A stretch of DNA of 23,007 nucleotides from DASYML01 sp036399835 (GTDB lineage Bacteria; Acidobacteriota; Blastocatellia; Pyrinomonadales; Pyrinomonadaceae): positions 1-23,007 of the forward strand of contig DASWMI010000095.1 in NCBI GenBank assembly GCA_036399835.1, written 5' to 3'. The notes beneath the pieces are model-generated. The model worked only from the letters and a program-made list of their open reading frames with translations. It had not been told where the DNA came from and searched no databases. Below, in pieces: positions 7,663-16,526 of this stretch. How positions within the stretch are numbered: the first letter of the stretch is position 1; every line of letters starts with the position of its first letter. A program made the translations under genes and the position numbers.

Positions 7663-7671
7663 GCATTGAAG

Positions 7672-8289
7672 TCAAGCTCTTGCCAGAGTCTGCTGCCTTT
7701 GATCGTCCATGCTCCGATTGATTGAATCTTCGATGATGCGCCAAACTTCGTTGCGTCCGCGTCCCGTCAGAGCGGAATAGGCGAAGACCCTCGCGGTCCC
7801 GAGCGCCTGCCGCGCACGCTCCATACTCTTGCTTAACTCATTATTAGAGAGCTTGTCGGATTTAGTAGCAACTATAACACGAGGATGGCCCTGCTGAGCA
7901 AGCCAGTCGTTGAGCTGCAAATCCTGTGACGTGGGTGCGTGGCGCGAATCTACGATTTGAATTGATAGCACAAGCAGGTCTCGCTTGGCAAGGTAGTCCG
8001 TCACTATCTCGCCCCAGCTCTCTCTAATCTTTTTCGGCACGCGCGCATAGCCGTAACCCGGCAGGTCAACGAAACGGAAACGCCTGTTGATGAGAAAGAA
8101 ATTGAGCGCCTGCGTCCGACCGGGCGTCGAAGAGGTCCGCGCCAGCCCGCGCACGCCGAGCAGGGAATTCATGAGGCTGGATTTGCCGACATTGGAACGG
8201 CCCAGAAAAGCAATCTCCGGCAGCGGCTCGCGCGGCCAGTCCTTCTCCTCAAACGCGCTCTTGAGAAACTCTGCGCTCGTAATCTTCAT
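7672..8289 (-). CDS. engB: Ribosome-biogenesis GTPase EngB/YsxC/YihA
   Basis: This is a TRAFAC GTPase needed for 50S subunit assembly in many bacteria. With the ATG at 8287-8289 the product has 205 residues. G1 GRSNVGKS is at 30-37, the G2 region TSSTPGRTQ at 52-60, G3 DLPGYGYA at 75-82, G4 TKSD at 142-145, and G5 SALTGRG at about 172-178. This start matches the family N-terminus (MKITSAEFLKSA). A longer frame from a TTG at 8323-8325 would translate the heptad repeat and is rejected. No Shine-Dalgarno is visible, because the repeat abuts the start codon. lon followed by engB/ysxC is a common order, here with one hypothetical gene between them. Confidence 0.96.
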   Translation of the reverse strand: MKITSAEFLKSAFEEKDWPREPLPEIAFLGRSNVGKSSLMNSLLGVRGLARTSSTPGRTQALNFFLINRRFRFVDLPGYGYARVPKKIRESWGEIVTDYLAKRDLLVLSIQIVDSRHAPTSQDLQLNDWLAQQGHPRVIVATKSDKLSNNELSKSMERARQALGTARVFAYSALTGRGRNEVWRIIEDSINRSMDDQRQQTLARA

Positions 8290-8294
8290 AGAAC

Positions 8295-8356
8295 GGTGAC
8301 GGTGACGGGTGACAGGAAAGAACAAGCTTTTATCTTGTCACCTGTCATCCGTCACC
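8295..8356. repeat. Intergenic GGTGAC-type heptad inverted repeat
   Basis: GGTGACGGGTGACAGG (8301-8316) and the complement of 8341-8356 match at 15 of 16 positions, giving a hairpin around AACAAGCTTTT. The units GGTGACG, GGTGACA and GATGACA repeat with a 7-nt period. The element fills nearly the whole gap between the hypothetical gene stop (8368) and the engB start (8289) and shares an AAGCTTTT centre with the repeat at 3117-3189. Confidence 0.82.
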
Positions 8357-8367
8357 TGTCATTGCTA

Positions 8368-8820
8368 TTATCCGGCCTGTGCCTTGCTGGCCGCCTCGGC
8401 GCGCATCGCGGCCCACTGCTTCATGCGCTCGCGCAGCCCGTCCATAGCCTCTTTGGCATCAGGCATACGCCCGACGAGCTGTTCGAGATGCTGTAGGTAT
8501 TTGGGGTTGTTTGAGACTGTGCGAATCTCTTCGATAAATGGTTCGAGCTTGGCATAGACGACTAGATGCTCGCCGTTGGCATCATGGAACATCTGCTCGT
8601 CAATCGCGCCATGATTGACGAAGGATGCCGCCATGTCCCAGTAGGTCGTGACCATCCGATAGTAAGCGGAATGCTCGCTCATGGCGGCTGTTCTAATATC
8701 CTCTATGGTGGTCGGATTAAACTGCGACAGAAACCAGTCGCGCGCCTTGCGCATGACCTCTTCGCGCCTCAGCTCGTAGAGCTTGAGAATCAAATTCGCT
8801 GCTTCAGACTTTTCGCTCAT
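8368..8820 (-). CDS. Hypothetical helical protein, 150 residues
   Basis: I do not recognise a family with confidence. The translation is cytoplasmic in character, probably all alpha-helical, rich in Glu, Met and Ala. It has aromatic clusters YYRMVTTYWDMAASFVNHG (about residues 53-71) and an acidic helix KLEPFIEEIRTV (about 91-102). There is no signal peptide, membrane segment, cysteine pattern or catalytic motif. The C-terminal tail is Ala-rich (MRAEAASKAQAG). The start is supported by GGAG 8 bp before the ATG at 8818-8820. It sits between lon and engB on the same strand. The distribution of aromatic residues vaguely recalls DUF4760-type proteins, but I would not rely on that. Codon use looks like its neighbours, so it is probably a real gene. 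Confidence 0.8.
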   Translation of the reverse strand: MSEKSEAANLILKLYELRREEVMRKARDWFLSQFNPTTIEDIRTAAMSEHSAYYRMVTTYWDMAASFVNHGAIDEQMFHDANGEHLVVYAKLEPFIEEIRTVSNNPKYLQHLEQLVGRMPDAKEAMDGLRERMKQWAAMRAEAASKAQAG

Positions 8821-9000
8821 AATTTAATCTCCGGGATTTAGGAAGTTTGCGCGGCGCTTCTGGAAACGACACGCAGCCTTTGTTGGGTAGAGTTCGACCC
8901 GATTGAAGACGCGCTTGATGAACGCCCGCTGAGAGGCTTTCATCGAGCATGCGAGGGAAGCTTCGCGTCTATGAGTTTAGTTCACGTCAAAAAGTTTATG

Positions 9001-9041
9001 CGGGCGCGCCCTTGAGGTGAGAACTCAATCGTGCGCGCCCG
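9001..9041 (-). terminator. Strong GC-rich hairpin after lon
   Basis: CGGGCGCGC (9001-9009) pairs perfectly with GCGCGCCCG (9033-9041), with an inner stem TTGAG/CTCAA. The structure lies 12 bp past the lon stop codon. On the minus strand it is followed by CATAAACTTTTTG, so the T-run is about eight bases away; termination is likely but not textbook. Confidence 0.6.
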
Positions 9042-9053
9042 CGACTGTCCGGC

Positions 9054-11492
<2,439 letters not shown>

Positions 11493-11540
11493 AACTGAAT
11501 TCAACTCTTTCGCCTTAAAAACCAAACAACCTGTGAAGAA

Positions 11541-11569
11541 GGGCGAGACCGTTTGCAACCGGCTCGCCC
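11541..11569 (-). other. GC-rich hairpin between the MopE-like gene and lon
   Basis: GGGCGAG (11541-11547) pairs with CTCGCCC (11563-11569), extended by CCG/CGG with one bulged A. It lies about 50 bp upstream of the lon ATG. It could end the upstream transcript (only TTCTTC follows on the minus strand, so a weak candidate) or act as a structured lon leader. Confidence 0.45.
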
Positions 11570-11666
11570 CTCATGCGAACTAAGCTAGATTGTAAAACAT
11601 TTCGCGCCCGTGCGCTACTGACTAAAATTCAAAGGAAAATCCGGCTGCTGCACCAGCGCCGCCCTC

Positions 11667-13499
11667 CTAATGGACCAGAAAGACATCCCACGCCCACCGA
11701 CCCACGCGCGCGTGCCGCACATCGTCAACTCTGGCGCGATACCGGAACTGGTTGCCGTACTGGTCCACACGCTTTGATTCTTTGTAATCGAGCGAGATGG
11801 CATCAACCTTGAGCGAAGGCAAGGCGTGCAGCTCGTCGGGTTCGGAGATGCCGTTGTGGTTCGTATCCTGCCAGAGAAGCAAGGCTGAAAAGATTGCGTC
11901 CCGCCCGTCAATCGTTCCGTCTCCGTTGCCACCTTTAGTTGGCCTGTCATATTCGGCCAGCGCGAGAAAGCCGTTGGGTTCGGTTGAAGCTGGCTGCGGC
12001 GTAATGTTGCCGAACAATTCTGTGCCGTTATCAATCGTGCTGTTGTGGTTAAGGTCGAAGGCCAGCCAGGCATCGTCTGAACCCGCGGTGGTCCAGGAGA
12101 GCCGCTCGGAGTTGCCGTCATTATTGAGATCGAAGCTGACTCCGCGCGCGGCATCCGTTAGATGGAATCCATCACCTTCTATGTCTATGAGGATCGGTGT
12201 ATCCCTGATAGTGGTAATGGGGCGGCACTGGCAGGTGGCCGGGTCCCAGCGATGATCGGTCTGCCAGTTACACCAGTCCCTCAAATCTCCCACCTCAGGG
12301 TCGTTTGTGTTGCAGCCTTTGCCGCCGCCTCCGGATGCCATCTGGCAGATAGCTCGCACATTGCAACCCGGCTCGGCGCAATCTACATAGCCATCGCAAT
12401 CCTGATCAATTCCATCCGTGCAGGTTTCATCTGTGCTCTCATCTGCTTCTGGATTAACATCTGGATTATCGTCGTCGCAGTCAGGGCCTCCGCAACTACT
12501 CGAAGCATACCCGTCATGGTCTCTGTCCTCTGTGCAACAAGGCATTAAAACAAACTCTACGCAAGTTAAAGGAAGACCACTTGTAGGGTCAGTACAGGTA
12601 TTGTCTATTCTTCTAGTCAGACTACATGAACCTTCAGGGTCTTGGCATCCTGTGGATTGGTACGAGCGTTTATTAGGATTACTATCGCAGGTTCTTCCGC
12701 AAACATAATTGTCAAGTTTTAGATAGTTACAAGATGTACCGGGACAGCATAAATCTGGTCGAGACGAAGTTTTGCCCGTGATAGGCTTAAATGTCTCTGC
12801 CATAGAAAATTTTACCGGCAGGAAGTTTGCCGGTAAGAAGGAGAAGGTGGGTTGTATGAAAGTATTAGAAGAGGGGTTTGGCGGCGACGCACATTTTCTG
12901 TTGAGACTGACTTTCTTGTGGATGTCCACAAATCTTCCGCTCGTATCGGCATAACCCGTACCGTCTCCGAAGTTTAATCCCTGAAATTCAAGCTGAATTT
13001 TTTTAGGCTCTGGCCTGTGCTCCTTATCTCTTAAATAATTCCAACCTTTGACACTGCTTTCAGGAATTTTGAAGGTATAGGTTTCTCCTGAGTGAATCGG
13101 CACATCACCAGGCTCAACGGGAGTTGTAAACTTAACGAAATCAACTCTCCCGTAGCTCAGCCGGAAACCGACGGGATTACCTAAGAGCCCTTTGATTTCC
13201 GGAAGAGTTATATGGAAATCTAAAAAGTAGATTGGCTTGCTTGAAGTGTTGGTCACTTCAACTTCCAGATCATGCGCCCACTTCGGACTGTTTAGGTTTT
13301 TTACTTTGACTTTAATCGGCAAATGGCGAGGAATTATATTTACCAGCTTTTTCTCCTGGCCCGGCGGCACTGTTTCAATCTCTTGTTGAACAGATTGACT
13401 CGACACTATTTTGATGCCGCTAATGATGCCGAGGATAGTGGTTAGGACGATTCCGATTGTGAGAAGTTGTCGGATTGTGAAACTGATTCGAGCGTTCAT
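11667..13499 (-). CDS. Exported Cys-rich MopE-like protein with Ca-type loops
   Basis: The 610-residue product starts with a basic tip and one hydrophobic segment (about residues 11-33), so it is exported or membrane-anchored. Residues about 50-180 resemble a beta-sandwich. Residues 250-390 are Cys-rich and include DRDHDGYASSSCGGPDCDDD (325-344) and DGIDQDCDGYVDC (362-374), the MopE-type metal-binding pattern. From 435 onward a second module has Asp/Asn-rich loops (IDIEGDGFHL, DLNNDGNSERLSW, DLNHNSTIDNGTELFGN, GNGDGTIDGRDAIF, DTNHNGISEPDEL) resembling calcium-binding loops, ending RWAWDVFL. I recall this second module as common in acidobacterial secreted proteins. AAGGA precedes the ATG at 13497-13499. 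The 5' two-thirds is visibly AT-richer than the flanking clpX and lon. Ligand and function are unknown; metal or calcium binding is inferred. Confidence 0.85.
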   Translation of the reverse strand: MNARISFTIRQLLTIGIVLTTILGIISGIKIVSSQSVQQEIETVPPGQEKKLVNIIPRHLPIKVKVKNLNSPKWAHDLEVEVTNTSSKPIYFLDFHITLPEIKGLLGNPVGFRLSYGRVDFVKFTTPVEPGDVPIHSGETYTFKIPESSVKGWNYLRDKEHRPEPKKIQLEFQGLNFGDGTGYADTSGRFVDIHKKVSLNRKCASPPNPSSNTFIQPTFSFLPANFLPVKFSMAETFKPITGKTSSRPDLCCPGTSCNYLKLDNYVCGRTCDSNPNKRSYQSTGCQDPEGSCSLTRRIDNTCTDPTSGLPLTCVEFVLMPCCTEDRDHDGYASSSCGGPDCDDDNPDVNPEADESTDETCTDGIDQDCDGYVDCAEPGCNVRAICQMASGGGGKGCNTNDPEVGDLRDWCNWQTDHRWDPATCQCRPITTIRDTPILIDIEGDGFHLTDAARGVSFDLNNDGNSERLSWTTAGSDDAWLAFDLNHNSTIDNGTELFGNITPQPASTEPNGFLALAEYDRPTKGGNGDGTIDGRDAIFSALLLWQDTNHNGISEPDELHALPSLKVDAISLDYKESKRVDQYGNQFRYRARVDDVRHARVGRWAWDVFLVH

Positions 13500-13703
13500 G
13501 TCAGTGATCCTTTGTAGCAGTCAGTGAAGGTGAAGTTGACAAAGAGGCAGAGCAGTCTGTGATCAAAACTTCGTGCAATGGGGCACAGCCTAGCACTTTC
13601 GATTCAACCGCCTCCGGGTGAAAGTTCTTGGTGAGAAGGCGGAGTGGTTAGCGATCAAGCCTGAGTGTAGAGCATCGGCCAGAGAGCGGGATAACGAAAT
13701 AGC
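13500..13703. other. 204-bp spacer between the two exported-protein genes
   Basis: No ORF with coding character, RNA gene or clear promoter was recognised. The spacing makes tight translational coupling of the two genes unlikely, but no terminator is seen between them either. Confidence 0.4.
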
Positions 13704-14279
13704 TCAATCCTTCTGGCAAATAAGATTACTTTTAGAGCCGGTGCGGGGATAGCCATCCTCCCTCAAATCTATCTTGTGACGGTTATCTCCCGTGTAACGC
13801 TCCTTGAGGTATTCATCCTTGAGTCCGACGAAGAGGTAGCGATATTTCGGTGAGGGTTCGGGCATTTGATAGCCACCGATATAGCCGCTGAATTCCTGCC
13901 AAACCCGGCATTCTGCCAGCCCTGTGTTGACGGCCAGGCGATATTTCGCCCCGCCGCAAACATAGTCATACTCTGTGTAGAGCAGATTGATCTGGTCGTC
14001 GGATGAAGTCTGTAAGTAGCCTGTAGGCGGTACTCTGACGATATAGTATCCATCTTCAAGCGGAAGCGGCGGGGCCTCCTTCACGTTAAAATCAATCCGC
14101 ACCCAGCCAACATAACCTTGAGGTATCAAGTAGCGATGCAGGCGATACCGTTTGTCCTGGCCGCCAGCCGGAATCAAGGCCGCAGAGAGTGTGAGAGCAA
14201 GTAAGCAGAGCGCCGATAGTGGTAATCGTTTGATGAAAGAGTAGCGCGAGCGCACAGGCGAAGTGCAGAAGATGTGCAT
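13704..14279 (-). CDS. Exported DUF6843-like protein, 191 residues
   Basis: The N-terminus has basic residues (SRYSFIKR) followed by a hydrophobic core (LPLSALCLLALTLSAALIPAGG, about residues 19-40), a typical signal peptide with likely cleavage near 40. The mature part begins with RYLIPQGYVGWVRIDFNV (about 49-66), then APPLPLEDGYYIVRVPPTGYLQTSS. This YLIP-x-GY-x-GWV, LPLEDG and TSS pattern is what I recall of DUF6843 proteins; the assignment is by memory. Cysteines at about residues 108, 124 and 188 might form a disulfide. AGGAAC lies upstream of the ATG at 14277-14279, and a sigma-70-like promoter is predicted between clpX and this gene. With the MopE-like gene it interrupts clpX-lon. Function unknown. 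Confidence 0.78.
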   Translation of the reverse strand: MHIFCTSPVRSRYSFIKRLPLSALCLLALTLSAALIPAGGQDKRYRLHRYLIPQGYVGWVRIDFNVKEAPPLPLEDGYYIVRVPPTGYLQTSSDDQINLLYTEYDYVCGGAKYRLAVNTGLAECRVWQEFSGYIGGYQMPEPSPKYRYLFVGLKDEYLKERYTGDNRHKIDLREDGYPRTGSKSNLICQKD

Positions 14280-14365
14280 TACGTCGTTCCTGTTTTGGTG
14301 AAGCTTTGTCAGTCATGAGGCTGGTAAGGATAACTTCTTACCAACAGGGCCGCACGTCGAAGCGT

Positions 14366-14394
14366 ATGCTACATTTTTTAGGCGGGCGCGTAAA
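14366..14394 (-). promoter_or_regulatory. Possible promoter for the exported-protein pair
   Basis: On the minus strand TTTACG (14389-14394) and TAGCAT (14366-14371) are spaced by 17 bp, each matching four of six consensus bases. A GGTAAG/CTTACC hairpin lies between this site and the ATG at 14279. It would let the two exported-protein genes be transcribed independently of clpX. Confidence 0.33.
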
Positions 14395-14430
14395 GAGTTA
14401 ATTTTTGGTCTTGAGCGTGGCTCTCAAGCT

Positions 14431-15675
14431 CTAAGCGGCGGCGTCATCCACGCCCGTTAGAGATTCGCCGGGAACGGCGCGGCGTCGCTCGACCATCTCG
14501 CGCGTGATGATGAATTCCTTGATGCGCTTTTGCGAGGGCAGCGTGTACATCGCGTCCAGCAGCAGCTCCTCCATAATCATCATCAGACCGCGCGCTCCCA
14601 CTTTGCGCTCGACGGCCTGGAAGGCTATGGCGCGCAGCGCGTCGTCCGTGAACTTGAGCTTGACGTTATCGAAGTCGAAACGCTTTTGATACTGCTTGAC
14701 GAGCGCGTTCTTCGGCTCTGTCAGGATACGCACGAGCGCGGCTTCGTCCAGCTCGTGAAGGACGCCGACGACCGGAAGCCGCCCGACAAACTCCGGAATC
14801 AATCCGTATCTCACGAGGTCTTCGGGCTGGACCAGCGAGAGCGCCTCTGAGTTGCGCTGCGTGCTCGACTTGATCTCGGCGTGAAAGCCCAGAGACTTGT
14901 TGCGCAGGCGTTTCTCGACGACCTTTTCGAGACCGACGAAGGCACCGCCGCAGATAAAGAGAATGTTCGTCGTGTCGACGGGGAAGAACTCCTGGTGCGG
15001 ATGCTTGCGGCCACCCTGCGGCGGCACGTTGGCGACCGTGCCTTCGAGGATTTTCAAGAGCGCCTGCTGGACGCCCTCGCCCGACACGTCGCGCGTAATC
15101 GAAGGGTTCTCGTCCTTGCGGCAAATCTTGTCAACTTCATCTATGTAGATGATGCCCTGCTGCGCTCGCTCGACATCGCCGTTGGCCGCCTGCAAAAGCT
15201 TGAGGATGATGTTCTCGACATCTTCCCCGACGTAGCCGGCCTCCGTGAGCGTCGTCGCGTCAACGATGGTGAAGGGGACCGAGAGCATGCGCGCGAGCGT
15301 CTGGGCCAATAGGGTCTTGCCCGTTCCGGTTGGTCCAATCAAGAGGATGTTGGATTTCTGAATCTCTACGTCGGAGCGTCTGCGGGCCAGCTCGATCCGC
15401 TTGTAATGCTGGTAGACGGCCACCGCCAGACGCTTCTTGGTCTCTTCCTGCCCGATGACGTATTCGTCCAGAAAGCTCTTAATCTCGTTTGGCTTGGGGA
15501 GCGGCGGGCGCGTCGCCACGGCTTCGGCCTGCTGGTCGTCCGTGATGATCTCGTTGCAAATGTCTATGCACTCGTTGCAGATGTAGACGGTTGGCCCGGC
15601 GATGAGCTTCTTCACTTCATTCTGGGATTTGCCGCAGAATGAGCAGCGCAACGTGTCATCAGTTCGTCGTACCAT
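14431..15675 (-). CDS. clpX: ATP-dependent Clp protease, unfoldase subunit ClpX
   Basis: ClpX unfolds tagged substrates and feeds them to ClpP. The 414-residue length is typical. The N-terminal zinc-binding domain has C11, C14, C33 and C36 (CSFC, CNEC). Walker A GPTGTGKT is at 114-121, the pore-loop GYVGED at 147-152, Walker B IIYIDE at about 175-180, and the RKHPH loop near 223. The ClpP-docking loop reads LGF (262-264) in place of the common IGF, a known variant. The sensor-2 segment GARGL is near 375. The ATG at 15673-15675 gives the standard N-terminus; a GGAG is present but distant. clpP lies upstream, separated by a 25-bp-arm inverted repeat, so clpP and clpX transcripts may be partly uncoupled. 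Confidence 0.98.
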   Translation of the reverse strand: MVRRTDDTLRCSFCGKSQNEVKKLIAGPTVYICNECIDICNEIITDDQQAEAVATRPPLPKPNEIKSFLDEYVIGQEETKKRLAVAVYQHYKRIELARRRSDVEIQKSNILLIGPTGTGKTLLAQTLARMLSVPFTIVDATTLTEAGYVGEDVENIILKLLQAANGDVERAQQGIIYIDEVDKICRKDENPSITRDVSGEGVQQALLKILEGTVANVPPQGGRKHPHQEFFPVDTTNILFICGGAFVGLEKVVEKRLRNKSLGFHAEIKSSTQRNSEALSLVQPEDLVRYGLIPEFVGRLPVVGVLHELDEAALVRILTEPKNALVKQYQKRFDFDNVKLKFTDDALRAIAFQAVERKVGARGLMMIMEELLLDAMYTLPSQKRIKEFIITREMVERRRAVPGESLTGVDDAAA

Positions 15676-15710
15676 AGGCGTTCTGGGGAAACTCCGTCAG
15701 GGGAATTTGC

Positions 15711-15795
15711 GATTTTAGATTTTTGATTGGCGATTTTTAAGGCGACCGAGCAGGATTCCAATCTTCCGACAATCGCCAATCCAAAATCTAAAATC
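15711..15795. repeat. Intergenic GATTTTA-type heptad inverted repeat between clpP and clpX
   Basis: The left arm, positions 15711-15735, reads as heptads GATTTTA, GATTTTT, GATTGGC followed by GATT. The right arm, 15771-15795, is its reverse complement at 24 of 25 positions. The loop is 35 bp. The element begins 4 bp past the clpP stop codon and occupies most of the clpP-clpX gap. Confidence 0.92.
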
Positions 15796-15799
15796 TCTG

Positions 15800-16384
15800 C
15801 TACTCGCGGTGAGCGATGACTTCATCAATCAAGCCGTACTCTTTGGCCTGGACCGGACTCATGATGCGGTCGCGCTCGACATCGCGCTCGACGGTTTCGT
15901 AAGGCTGACCCGTGTGCTTCGCAATAATCTGCGAAGTCAACTCGCGCATGCGGATAATCTCTTCGGCCTGGATGCGTATGTCTGTGGCCTGTCCCTGCGC
16001 GCCGCCAGAAGGCTGGTGGATGAGTATGCGCGAGTTGGGCAGGGCAAAGCGTTTGCCTTTCGCGCCAGCCGTCAGAAGAAGCGCGGCCATCGAGGCGCAC
16101 TGGCCGACGCAGATGGTCGTCACGTCGGGGCGTATAAACTGCATCGTGTCGTAGATCGCCATCCCGGCGGTGATGGAACCGCCCGGGCTGTTGATATACA
16201 GGTTAATGTCTTTCTCAGGGTCTTCGGCTTCGAGAAAGAGGAGTTGGGCGACGATCAGGTTGGAGATCGTATCGTCAATCGGTGTGCCTAAGAAAATAAT
16301 ATTGTCTTTCAAGAGGCGCGAGTAGATGTCGAAGGCGCGCTCGCCTCTGGACGTTTGCTCGACAACCATCGGGACTAAAGCCAT
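15800..16384 (-). CDS. clpP: ATP-dependent Clp protease, proteolytic subunit ClpP
   Basis: ClpP is the serine peptidase of the ClpXP complex, a barrel of two heptamers. The 194-residue product carries the full catalytic triad: S98 in VGQCASMAA, H123 in ILIHQP, and D172 in VERDRIMSP. It also has the oligomer-forming YINSPGGS segment (63-70) and the C-terminal AKEYGLIDEV. The residue two before the catalytic serine is Cys rather than the more usual Ala, a tolerated variation as far as I know. The N-terminus MALVPMVVEQTSRGERAFDIYSR matches the family. The short propeptide is not obvious. The ATG at 16382-16384 is used. Gene order tig-clpP-clpX is classical. Confidence 0.98.
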   Translation of the reverse strand: MALVPMVVEQTSRGERAFDIYSRLLKDNIIFLGTPIDDTISNLIVAQLLFLEAEDPEKDINLYINSPGGSITAGMAIYDTMQFIRPDVTTICVGQCASMAALLLTAGAKGKRFALPNSRILIHQPSGGAQGQATDIRIQAEEIIRMRELTSQIIAKHTGQPYETVERDVERDRIMSPVQAKEYGLIDEVIAHRE

Positions 16385-16526
16385 ATCAACACTAAACCTC
16401 TCTGACTCTTTTTGAGCTAAGTGAATCGCCGCCGCTTTTGCAAAGACTGGTCACAAGAGTTGCGGAAGCCATCCTCCTCATGCTCCTGGTTCGGCAACGG
16501 GCGCGCTCGTAAAACTTGCGAGGCTC

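Larger units (their letters stand above)
7278..7671. other. 394-bp gap between engB and rho, no gene recognised
   Basis: No convincing protein-coding frame, tRNA or known RNA family was recognised. It contains two tandem copies of a 13-bp unit (7589-7614), a heptad repeat next to engB (7631-7662), and AT-rich patches. A TTGACA occurs on the minus strand at about 7368-7373 without a matching -10 box. A long rho leader or a small RNA could be encoded, but nothing in the sequence proves it. An 85-residue frame at 7369-7626 has no protein-like features. Confidence 0.45.

Noticed and set aside
8290..8325. N-terminal extension of EngB from a TTG
   Set aside because: The added codons translate the GGTGAC repeat; the ATG at 8289 matches the family N-terminus.
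11493..11558. 22-residue N-terminal extension of Lon from a TTG
   Set aside because: It overlaps the GC-rich hairpin, and the ATG at 11492 already leaves a full LON domain.
12162..12548. A hydrophobic plus-strand frame of 128 codons
   Set aside because: Antisense to the Cys/Asp-rich part of the MopE-like gene; hydrophobicity follows from complementing Asp and Cys codons.
14401..14430. CTTGAG/CTCAAG hairpin after clpX as a terminator
   Set aside because: On the minus strand it is followed by ACCAAAAATT, with no T-run; the T-run lies on the wrong side for clpX transcription.
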